Below are positions 40,951 to 48,688 of a stretch of DNA of 64,000 nt, piece by piece. Where the stretch lies: NCBI GenBank assembly GCA_965238305.1, contig CBDEHK010000001.1:744001-808000 (forward strand), given 5' to 3'. Below the pieces are notes generated by a model that did not search any database, had not been told where the DNA came from, and was given only the letters and a program-made list of their open reading frames with translations. Origin of the DNA: CBDCGJ01 sp965238305. GTDB lineage: Bacteria > Pseudomonadota > Alphaproteobacteria > GCA-2731375. Numbering within the stretch: the stretch's first letter is position 1; every line of letters begins with the position of its first letter. Both the position numbers and the translations under genes were made by a program.

Positions 40951-42552
40951 ATGATGTCAAAATCAAATTTTAGTGGCGTGTCCGGTGGCGTGAATAGTGT
41001 TTGTTACCTGATTTTGGCGCTGACGATCGCGGCCCTGGTGTGGCTGATCACCGATGCCGGCAACGGACAATTCCTCTATAATCTGGACGATCCCTATATT
41101 CACCTGTCGATGAGCGAGCAAATCTCCCGCGGCGGTTATGGCATTAACCCGGGCGAATATGCTTCGGCCTCCTCCTCAATCCTGTTTCCGTTTTTGTTGG
41201 CGCCGTTCGCCAGCGCCGCCGTTCATCAATATGTGCCGCTGATCATCAATATCGCGGCGTTGTTCTTGAGCTTCGAATTTCTGCGTCGCTATTTTCAGAA
41301 GCGGATATTTTCGGGCGACCTGCGGATGCGTGGTACGGCGGCGGTCTTCGCCCTGCTCACCGTTCTGGCCCTGAATATTTTCGCGCTCGCTTTCATTGGC
41401 ATGGAACATAGCCTGCAAGTATTGGCGACGGTGATGTGCCTTTACGCCCTGATCGGGATGCTGGAGGGCGAACCGATGCCCTGGTGGCTGCCGCTCATGG
41501 TGGTGGTGATGCCGTTGTTACGGTATGAAGGGCTGTCGCTCAGCCTGATTGCCCTGGTGGTGATGATAAAATGCGGCTATTGGCGTGGCGCCCTGGCGAC
41601 TTTTTTGGTGATGATTGTTTTGCTCGCCGGCTTCAGCTTTTTCCTGCTCGGTCTTGGACTGGAGTTTCTGCCTGGCTCGGTCCTGGTGAAGGCGCATATC
41701 CGCTTGGGTGAAACCGATATCGTCAAACTGCTGGGGAACGGTTTGGCAAAATCCCTGCGCCATCCCCGCGGCCTGATGTTGTTGGAGATTGCCGCCATGA
41801 CGGTCTTGGGCATGGGTTTGGCTGCATACAAAAAGAAAGCCATCAATACGCCCGAGTTCTGGGCCGGCCTGATCCTGCTGGGGATCGCACTGGGGCATAT
41901 CCTGTTCGGTGAATATCACGGCTTCGCGCGCTATGAGATTTACGCCTTTGTCGCCGCCTTGTTATTGGGCGCTTATCTGCTGCGTCCGGTCGTCGAGCGG
42001 TTGATTGTTTCACGCGGCGGCAGAATTCGCCTGCGGCTTTGGTTCGTCATTCTGCTGGCCGCGCTTGGCGGTTCCTACATCGTTGGCCCGACCGCCGATT
42101 TGATCGCCGCCAGCCGCAATATTTACGAACAACCATTTCAGGTGGCGCGTTTCGTCCGCGATTTTCACCAGGCGGACGTGGCGGCGAACGATATCGGCCT
42201 GATTTCATACCGCAACGAAGACCGGGTCTTTGACGTCGTCGGCCTGGCCAATCGTCAGGCCCGCCAGATCCACCATGGCCGGGATTTTTATGCCCTGTTG
42301 AAAACCATGGCGCAGCAGCAGAATATCAAGCTGGCGATCCTGCATAAAGAAATCCTGCCCTCCAATATCCCGGACAATTGGCGGCAATTGGCGGTGCTGC
42401 ATTTAAGTGCCAAAAACTTGATTTTAGCCCATCCAAGGATGTATTTTTTCGCCACTGCGCCTGAATATGCGCCGGTCTTGCAGGAGAAATTGCGCCGCTT
42501 CGCCGCCACCCTTCCGGAAAATGTGGTGCTGAAACTGGACAAAATCAAATGA
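40951..42552 (+). CDS. Multi-pass membrane protein, GT-C glycosyltransferase-like
   Basis: A 533-residue inner-membrane protein with about ten hydrophobic segments. Between the first and second segments lies LDDPYIHLSMSEQIS, whose acidic pair in the first periplasmic loop resembles the catalytic D-D/D-E of GT-C enzymes that use lipid-linked sugars. The C-terminal ~110 residues are soluble (HQADVAANDIGLISYRNEDRVFDVVGLANRQ), as in many such proteins. Two ATGs open the frame (40951, 40954). It could transfer sugars onto exported glycan or protein; no family name is certain. A tRNA gene follows. Confidence 0.75.
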   Translation: MMSKSNFSGVSGGVNSVCYLILALTIAALVWLITDAGNGQFLYNLDDPYIHLSMSEQISRGGYGINPGEYASASSSILFPFLLAPFASAAVHQYVPLIINIAALFLSFEFLRRYFQKRIFSGDLRMRGTAAVFALLTVLALNIFALAFIGMEHSLQVLATVMCLYALIGMLEGEPMPWWLPLMVVVMPLLRYEGLSLSLIALVVMIKCGYWRGALATFLVMIVLLAGFSFFLLGLGLEFLPGSVLVKAHIRLGETDIVKLLGNGLAKSLRHPRGLMLLEIAAMTVLGMGLAAYKKKAINTPEFWAGLILLGIALGHILFGEYHGFARYEIYAFVAALLLGAYLLRPVVERLIVSRGGRIRLRLWFVILLAALGGSYIVGPTADLIAASRNIYEQPFQVARFVRDFHQADVAANDIGLISYRNEDRVFDVVGLANRQARQIHHGRDFYALLKTMAQQQNIKLAILHKEILPSNIPDNWRQLAVLHLSAKNLILAHPRMYFFATAPEYAPVLQEKLRRFAATLPENVVLKLDKIK

Positions 42553-42701
42553 GGGTATGGCCGGTTTTCAGGCGCGCTTGGCCACAACACAAAAAATTTG
42601 AAATCAGCCGCAACTTGGCCCTTGCATCGCGGGCGGATTTTCCCCTATATAGCGACGCTCGTCGGCGGCCCTCGTGGCTGGGCGATGACCCCACCTATTG
42701 A

Positions 42702-42776
42702 GCGGGCGTAGCTCAGGGGTAGAGCGCAACCTTGCCAAGGTTGAAGTCGTGAGTTCGAATCTCATCGCCCGCTCCA
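42702..42776 (+). tRNA. tRNA-Gly (anticodon GCC)
   Basis: Acceptor stem GCGGGCG pairs with CGCCCGC, followed by T and an encoded CCA. The anticodon stem CAACC/GGTTG carries loop TTGCCAA with anticodon GCC. The T-arm is GTGAG-TTCGAAT-CTCAT. All arms fold normally. Confidence 0.96.
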
Positions 42777-42850
42777 ATATTTTCAACGATTTAGCGGTGA
42801 TATAGACCGGGCAGTTTGTTATGGGGCACCCATAGGGGAGCCAGCACAAA

Positions 42851-43438
42851 TTATTTGTATAAACACGACATCAGTGCGTCGGCGCGTTTGAGGCGGCGGG
42901 CGATGAAATGGCGGGTGTGCTGGAAATTCTCGCTGCGATCGTTGAGCCAGTATAACACGGCGGCGGTAAACAGCAGCGTCAGCCCCAGTTCTTCCACCGA
43001 CTTCTGGCTACCGGTGGCTTTGAGCCTAACCGTTTCCCTCAACCATTGCACCCGCCGGCTGGTGGCCACGACCAGGGCTGCCTGTAAATGGATATGGCTC
43101 GGCTGTAATTTGTAGGCCAGGATCGCCCTGAGCATATCGCGGCGCCCGTCCAACGCCCCAAACCATGCGCTAAGCGCCGCATGAAGGCGATCCGGCATCG
43201 CCGCGTCCGCCATTTTTTTGTCCTCGGCGACCGCCAGCATGGCGTCATCCGCACGATCAAGCCAGGCGCTTCCGACCGCGTCCAAGTCGGTAAAATGGGT
43301 CCGGATCTGCGCCAGTGTCACATCTAATCGGTCCGCCACCTGATGCAGGTGCACCGCCGGCCAGCCCCCTTCGTCGGCGAGTTCGATCGCCGCATCGACA
43401 ATACGCATCCGTAATGGCGGTTTGCGGGGCATGCGCAA
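42851..43438 (-). CDS. TetR-family-like transcriptional regulator
   Basis: A 195-residue protein. Residues ~8-55 form a TetR-type helix-turn-helix: MRIVDAAIELADEGGWPAVHLHQVADRLDVTLAQIRTHF (only the landmarks ADEGGW and VADRLDVTLAQIRTHF are diagnostic). The rest is helical with LLFTAAVLYWLND near the end, as in ligand-binding domains of this family. It reads leftward toward the tRNA gene and is divergent from the small protein gene at 43610 (171-nt gap), which it may control. Target and ligand unknown. Confidence 0.85.
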   Translation of the reverse strand: MRMPRKPPLRMRIVDAAIELADEGGWPAVHLHQVADRLDVTLAQIRTHFTDLDAVGSAWLDRADDAMLAVAEDKKMADAAMPDRLHAALSAWFGALDGRRDMLRAILAYKLQPSHIHLQAALVVATSRRVQWLRETVRLKATGSQKSVEELGLTLLFTAAVLYWLNDRSENFQHTRHFIARRLKRADALMSCLYK

Positions 43439-43609
43439 TTCTACCCCAACAGCGGTTTCAGCGCCATCCGTAAAGGCGGATTTGTGCGCTCCTTCACCGC
43501 TTCAGCCCCGGAAACTTCGCCGGACGCCGGATAAACAAAGAAGGCAGTTGCGGGCGTTTGCTATTTATAACAAATTGTCTGGTGACTAAGAAAAAAGTGG
43601 AGGCATTGT

Positions 43610-43858
43610 ATGGCGCGTTTTTTTGAACCTGACTTGGGGGCCGACCCCAACAACCCCTTTGCCAGGGATGAGGCGGGCAAGCTTATTCGCCGATCATATT
43701 GGATGGATATGATGGATCGGTCGTTTGTCCTGGCGATGACGCAAGGGATCGGCGCGCATCTAACGAACGAGCAGAAACGCATGCATCTGGCGGACCTGCA
43801 TCGCGACCACCTGATCGAGCAAATCTGCATCCAGGAAATCCTGCCGCCGGAGCGGTGA
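43610..43858 (+). CDS. Small protein of unknown function
   Basis: An 82-residue soluble protein. The start has GGAGG about 8 nt upstream. The sequence is mixed helical, with DPNNPFARDEAGKLIRRSYW at the start and a Met/His-rich middle (MDMMDRSFVLAMTQGIGAHL). No known domain is seen. It stands alone, divergent from the TetR-like regulator, so regulation by that protein is plausible. It is real coding sequence by its ribosome site and residue pattern, but the function is not known. Confidence 0.65.
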   Translation: MARFFEPDLGADPNNPFARDEAGKLIRRSYWMDMMDRSFVLAMTQGIGAHLTNEQKRMHLADLHRDHLIEQICIQEILPPER

Positions 43859-44000
43859 TTATTTCAATGCGGTCAAATTAGGCGCGATTGTGCGTCTCGG
43901 AATAGATGTGCTCCGAAATGCCTGCATGTGCACACCTAATGGATACGCCCGCGAAATGAAAGGATGATAGATAATTGACGCAGTAAGTGCTGGGCTTGTG

Positions 44001-44681
44001 TTACCCGATTTCAATGCCTATTGGGTTTGAATCGATTAGGCCAAAAACATGTCGAATCCCGTGAGCAACTATAATTCCCGTATTGTACCTATATGTAAAT
44101 GGCGACTGTTTGCTATCCATATACACCGGTTCAATTTCATATCTATACGCAGATATTACCGCTGCTACTTTATATTCGATGCTGTTTGGTCGACTGAAGA
44201 CAACAGGCCCACCAGAAAACCCAGGATTATTATGCCCATCTAGGAAGATTGTGTGTAGTTCGTCGTTGCAAAAATATAGATTTGATACAATAGCTTTCTT
44301 CACAAAAGGAAACGGAAACTCGAAATTTATCGGGACGCTTTCTCCTGTCATGCCGTAAGGGAAGCCTAGAAAATATACATCTTGTCCGTAGATAATTTCA
44401 CCAGCGGTTAATGTTAATTCATAAGTAGGCGCGAGTTGCACATCCGGCGCCAATACCGAGATGTCAATGTCGCCATCACAATGCCCAACTAAGGTAGTTT
44501 CAACCGCCTTCCACTGTTTCTCGTGATTAATCAGGATAAAATTCGTGCCTATTAGGTCTTCGACAAGATGTTTGGCGGTAATAAGATATTGCTTGCCATC
44601 AACATCGGCAGCAAAACAGGTGCCCGATTGTTCTCCGACCTTTATGTGAAAGGTTCGTTGGATAACATTTGTGGTGATCAA
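44001..44681 (-). CDS. Trypsin-like serine protease, cytoplasmic-looking
   Basis: A 226-residue single chymotrypsin-fold domain with the full triad: His38 in LITAKHLV, Asp73 in GDIDISVL and Ser156 in NNPGFSGGPV, and an oxyanion-type Gly. It has no signal peptide, PDZ domain or membrane segment, so it is unlike HtrA/DegP and should act in the cytoplasm. It is 88 nt downstream of the membrane pentapeptide-repeat gene, same direction, in visibly AT-richer DNA than the surroundings. Stand-alone proteases of this kind occur in bacterial defence or toxin islands; that role is only suggested by the setting. Confidence 0.85.
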   Translation of the reverse strand: MITTNVIQRTFHIKVGEQSGTCFAADVDGKQYLITAKHLVEDLIGTNFILINHEKQWKAVETTLVGHCDGDIDISVLAPDVQLAPTYELTLTAGEIIYGQDVYFLGFPYGMTGESVPINFEFPFPFVKKAIVSNLYFCNDELHTIFLDGHNNPGFSGGPVVFSRPNSIEYKVAAVISAYRYEIEPVYMDSKQSPFTYRYNTGIIVAHGIRHVFGLIDSNPIGIEIG

Positions 44682-44769
44682 GTTAATCTCCTTATCAATG
44701 CATCGTCGTCTCTTTGCTAGATTTGCGTGTGAGCAGATCTGTAAATGTCGAGACTTGAAGTCATGAATA

Positions 44770-46176
44770 TTATTTGATTCGAAATCGATTTCTCAATGCC
44801 AGGCCAACTAGGAAGATTAGTATCAACGTGAAGACGCCTTGAAAAATTGCATACGTTTCTACCCACCAAGGCCAATCCGAAATGTGTGCCTCAAGACCTT
44901 TCAACTCAGTGATCCATTTATCCCTTTTGCGGAGGTCAAGGATTAACGATCCTGCGCCAAACATGTTCGCCAAGGTGAACTTCGAAACGATCTCCCATTC
45001 GGCGAAATTGAATTTTTGAGTGTAACCGACAAATGTGCTGAAGTTGATTAATAGTCCTAATAGTGCGCTGACGAGCAGCCAGAGTGCGGGTCTGCCAATG
45101 CTGCGACCGTAACCAGACAGTCCCTTGTAAGAATTGATTACCCACCGCTTGGATCTTGGCGACATCGCCGCAACAACATCGAGTTCGAGGGCAAAAAACA
45201 TCTGCTCGTCTTCGTGGAGTTGCAGTCTGCTCATCTCAGTTTTAAGACGGTTCCAATGGCGACGGGTGAAATCTAGAGACTCTTTGCTCTCCGATTCCGG
45301 GGGATCCGGCCAAACAACGTCAATCCAACTGGTTTCCTCGAAAAGGGTTGCGCCGTGAAAACGCGGGGCCATTTCAAAAACTACCTCACTAAACGATGTG
45401 GTAGACGAGAAATTCGCATTATTAAACGATACATCCGAGAAGTCACTGCCTCGGAATGACGCTGTGCTCGAAAATGCGCAATTCTCGAAAGAGCTCTTGT
45501 TTAAAAAGCGTACGTCATCGAACTCCGAACTCTCACTAAACTTACAATCGTCGAAATACGCGAATTTTTCAAAAGTTGCGCCTTCCATTCTAGCGCTCGT
45601 GATTTGAGAGTTTTGGATATCAAACGAACTGAAAAATTTGCAACCTCGAAACACCATCTCTTTCAGAAATTCGGAGTTTCGGAAAGCGGCCAAACTTTGA
45701 AACTGGCAATCAGAGAAATCGACTCGCTCGCCAAAATGAGAATTTGAGAACAAGGCTTGTCCGGCGAAATATGCACCACGAATATCCGTACCTTTTACGA
45801 ACCTCGCGTTTCTGAAGTCCACGCCAATACCATTTTGGTCAGGCTGGAAATAGAAACCGTTAAAGTACTGCCCACCTTGGAAATGAACGCCCCCAAAGTC
45901 AGCCGCTTGCAATCTTGGGTCCGTTAGTTCATCAATACGGAGATTAGGTGATATATTGGCTATTCTACTCCGCATTAGACCGAGAAGTTGATTATGCTCG
46001 TCTTCTTGGAATTGTCTGTCGATCCAACCGCCTTCAGTTTTCTCTATTCCTTGCCACCTGTTCCACCAGTGGACTGGCGCGTCTCTGGCGAGGTGTTCAA
46101 CGGTAATTTCATATACCAGGATTGGAACGATATGCGGATGTTCAGCCCAAGGCCCACCATAGTTATACTGCGCCAT
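44770..46176 (-). CDS. Pentapeptide-repeat protein with C-terminal membrane segments
   Basis: A 468-residue protein. Residues ~90-290 are pentapeptide-like repeats with Phe every fifth residue (ADFGGVHFQGGQYFNGFYF, VDFSDCQFQSLAAFRNSEF, ATFEKFAYFDDCKF), which build a right-handed square beta-helix. A helical linker follows, then three hydrophobic segments at ~365-385, 405-420 and 445-463 that should anchor it in the inner membrane. The N-terminus is soluble. Plain AT-rich codon use suggests transfer. It is upstream of the trypsin-like protease in the same direction and may form a two-gene unit with it. The role is unknown. Confidence 0.82.
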   Translation of the reverse strand: MAQYNYGGPWAEHPHIVPILVYEITVEHLARDAPVHWWNRWQGIEKTEGGWIDRQFQEDEHNQLLGLMRSRIANISPNLRIDELTDPRLQAADFGGVHFQGGQYFNGFYFQPDQNGIGVDFRNARFVKGTDIRGAYFAGQALFSNSHFGERVDFSDCQFQSLAAFRNSEFLKEMVFRGCKFFSSFDIQNSQITSARMEGATFEKFAYFDDCKFSESSEFDDVRFLNKSSFENCAFSSTASFRGSDFSDVSFNNANFSSTTSFSEVVFEMAPRFHGATLFEETSWIDVVWPDPPESESKESLDFTRRHWNRLKTEMSRLQLHEDEQMFFALELDVVAAMSPRSKRWVINSYKGLSGYGRSIGRPALWLLVSALLGLLINFSTFVGYTQKFNFAEWEIVSKFTLANMFGAGSLILDLRKRDKWITELKGLEAHISDWPWWVETYAIFQGVFTLILIFLVGLALRNRFRIK

Positions 46177-46282
46177 CGTCGAAATTTCCTTATTCCAGAA
46201 TCACCCTATAATAGCAAAAACCCCGCAGCGAACCACGAGGGAATGCAATTTTAGCTGATATTTTAGTTAGATATTTTCCCCC

Positions 46283-46560
46283 TCAAACCTCAAGCACCTG
46301 AAATGGGCGCAGGGTGATGAGGGTGGCTTGGCGGTCGGTGTGTTGGATTTTTTCGGTTAGATAGGACAGGATTTCGCCCTGAAAACTCATCGAGGCGATG
46401 GTGATGATGGCGCCGGTGGGGATATCGAAGCTTTCCGGGTCGTGGACCGGAAAACCGCCGACCTGGAACGAGCGCTCGGCGGCTCTTTGGTCGGCACGTT
46501 GATAATCTCGATCTGAAGATCGTCGAGCTGCGGCAGCAGACTATCAAAAAATTCGCCGTT
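46283..46560 (-). pseudogene. Broken copy of the C-terminal YGAG-type module of the RgpF-like gene
   Basis: Read leftward this matches the last ~100 codons of the gene at 47347-48561 (shared GEFFDSLLP and ASMSFQGEIL, YPVHDPES-like FPVHDPES) and ends in a proper stop at 46283. Two single-base losses relative to the intact gene near 46490-46500 shift the frame, and the upstream part is replaced by the methyltransferase gene. It cannot make a working protein. Confidence 0.85.
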
Positions 46561-46564
46561 GCTG

Positions 46565-47197
46565 TTATTTCCGCGCAATGGGGTAGGTATTTTGATAGCT
46601 ACCGCGCCAATCGTGCTGGTAGGCGGTCTCTATCGACAAGCCACTACGTTCACATAACCGGACGGCTTCCTCTGCCGGCAACCCGCGAACATGTGAGAAT
46701 GTTCCGACCCGCTCGCTCGGGGCAGAAATATATAACTTACCGCCTGGTGCCAACATAGACGCGGCTTTTGCAACAATTGGTTCCGGGTCGATAACATGCT
46801 CTAGCGTTTCAAGCAAAAGCACGGTTTCGAATATCGGGTCCAAATCCAGATCTTCAATGAACCCTGTTATTAGCTGAATTCTTGCTTGTGTGTCGTTGTT
46901 TTCAAGGGATACCAGGCGGGCTGCTTCTGCCAGTAAAACTGTGGAAACGTCAACGCCGACGATGTTGTAACCTTTGCGTGCATAATAGATCAGGTTGAAA
47001 CCGATATGGCAGCCCAATTCAATTATGTTCCCTTTGGGGACCACAAAGTTCAGTCGTTCCAGCTCACATTTCTGTTTGGTTTGGATTGGGTCTCGCCCGA
47101 GTTCGTCATAAAATTCCTGAAATCGGGTACGACTTTGGACATGGGGCATGGTCGGGTTTTCTAAGTCAGACAGGTATTCTTCACGTCCATATTTCAT
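46565..47197 (-). CDS. Class I SAM-dependent methyltransferase
   Basis: A 210-residue methyltransferase. Motif I is IIELGCHIGFNLIYYARKGY (about residue 58), motif II ends IVGVDVS, and the late motifs LLLETLEHVIDPE and LAPGGKLYISAP are typical of the methyltransferase 11 group. It lies at the edge of the glycan locus and ends 5 nt before the broken module copy, so the surrounding DNA has been rearranged. The likely substrate is a sugar or lipid intermediate of the glycan, by position only. The gene is slightly AT-richer than the glycan genes around it. Confidence 0.87.
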   Translation of the reverse strand: MKYGREEYLSDLENPTMPHVQSRTRFQEFYDELGRDPIQTKQKCELERLNFVVPKGNIIELGCHIGFNLIYYARKGYNIVGVDVSTVLLAEAARLVSLENNDTQARIQLITGFIEDLDLDPIFETVLLLETLEHVIDPEPIVAKAASMLAPGGKLYISAPSERVGTFSHVRGLPAEEAVRLCERSGLSIETAYQHDWRGSYQNTYPIARK

Positions 47198-47346
47198 AAC
47201 AACCTAATTTTTCCAATTTTGCTTTTTTGACAGATAGTGAGGGTGATGCAGCCGGCCCATATGCATCTATCAAATCTTCCAGAACTTGGAAACTGTAATT
47301 TTGACACAGGCACCGCGAATGGAAAGTTACGTGCATAATGGCGCAA

Positions 47347-48561
47347 TCATCCGCTCAGATTATGAACTCGATACGGTCTTAACGTGATGACGGTAAATTC
47401 CGTGTTTTGTGCATTTGCCTTTGACTCTAAGCTTCGCAGGATTTCGCCCTGAAAACTCATCGAGGCGATGGTGATGATGGCGCCAGCGGGAATGTCGACG
47501 CTTTCTGGGTCGTGAACCGGATAACCGTTGGCGTGGAACGGACGGTCGGCGGCCCGTTGGTCGAGCACGGTGGTGATCTCGATCTGACGTTTATCGAGCT
47601 TTGGCAGCAGACTATCAAAAAATTCCCCGGCGCCATAAACGATGATGGGCGCGTCGTCCCGTTCGTTTAGATATTGCCGCAAGGCGTCGCAGGCCTGATC
47701 GAGGCTGAGGCGCTGCATATGGCCATCGATGAGAGCCGCCAGATCGGGCCGTTGGTCCAGGCGCTCACTCACATCTTCCAGGTTGAGTTGCAGGGCATTA
47801 TCCCGCAACAGGCCGATTTTCACGAACGGATAACCGCGATCCAATAAAAACGCCGCCAGATGATGGGTCGGGATCAGAAACCTAGGCAGCCGGCAATGCA
47901 TCGCATAACGCAACCAAATGGGCCACGGCCTGGACCAGGGGATTTGTGATAATAGATAGCGATAGATTCGGGCCGTGCTGAATTGGCGCAGATCGAACAG
48001 CGCCTGATAGGCGATTTTCTCTCGCTGCAGCAGTTCGGAAAAGCCAATTTCATGCTTGTAGATCACCTCACGCTTGCGCGGCAATATTTCTAAATCCTGC
48101 CAAAACCGCTCGATGGCGGGGTGATCAAATAATTCGGCGCGCAGGGCAAACCAATAAGATTGCAGGAACTGGGTTTTGGCACTGGGCTCCCGCCCCAGGG
48201 TCAGGCCCCAAACCGGCGCGCTTAACTGTTCCGAACGGCGCAAGATCTCCGGCAATGGGACGAGCGGGCCATAAAGGCTGTCATTACAGAAAATGATTTC
48301 GTCGAACGGCAAGTCCGGGAAATCGCCTCTTAACGCTTCGCGGCCGATTTTCAGGCTGTAAAAATCATACCCGACATTTTCCCTGAGGATCAGACGGTCG
48401 ACCAGGCCGGCGGCGCGCGCTTGCGCGTCGGTGTTGAGCTCCGCCGTGGAGACCAGATAGATCACTTCGGCGACCTCTCGCAGAGCGGTCAGCAAGTGCT
48501 CAAGGTAAGGATCGATTAATCCATCCTGGTCATAATGGGCCATGATCACGGCGCGTCGCAT
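47347..48561 (-). CDS. Rhamnan synthesis F (RgpF)-like protein with C-terminal YGAG module
   Basis: A 404-residue protein. The first ~300 residues resemble RgpF-type glycosyltransferases: VIMAHYDQDGLIDPYLEHLL, RENVGYDFYSLKIG and FCNDSLYGPLVPL are landmarks; they are thought to add sugars to cell-surface polysaccharide. Residues ~302-404 form a separate small domain (IIVYGAGEFFDSLLPKLD, then ITTVLDQRAADRP) that resembles a Rossmann-like nucleotide-binding unit and recurs in the neighbours. It reads leftward, divergent from the large glycosyltransferase gene at 48689 across 127 nt. A broken copy of the C-terminal module lies at 46283-46560. Confidence 0.82.
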   Translation of the reverse strand: MRRAVIMAHYDQDGLIDPYLEHLLTALREVAEVIYLVSTAELNTDAQARAAGLVDRLILRENVGYDFYSLKIGREALRGDFPDLPFDEIIFCNDSLYGPLVPLPEILRRSEQLSAPVWGLTLGREPSAKTQFLQSYWFALRAELFDHPAIERFWQDLEILPRKREVIYKHEIGFSELLQREKIAYQALFDLRQFSTARIYRYLLSQIPWSRPWPIWLRYAMHCRLPRFLIPTHHLAAFLLDRGYPFVKIGLLRDNALQLNLEDVSERLDQRPDLAALIDGHMQRLSLDQACDALRQYLNERDDAPIIVYGAGEFFDSLLPKLDKRQIEITTVLDQRAADRPFHANGYPVHDPESVDIPAGAIITIASMSFQGEILRSLESKANAQNTEFTVITLRPYRVHNLSG

Positions 48562-48688
48562 GGCTGTTCCTTATTTTCGTTTTGGCATGTGCGATATGGC
48601 CACATTCGTTTAGCAGGTGACAGTTCCAGGCGCTTTAGCTTACGTTTATCGCTTATGATGATTGCGAAGACGACAGGATGAACAATTA

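Noticed and set aside
42604..42849. Leftward 81-codon frame over the tRNA gene
   Set aside because: It covers the tRNA-Gly on the opposite strand; such frames over tRNAs are common false genes.
46290..46547. His/Arg/Pro-rich leftward 85-codon frame
   Set aside because: It is a wrong-frame reading of the broken RgpF-like module; the homologous frame is explained by the pseudogene.
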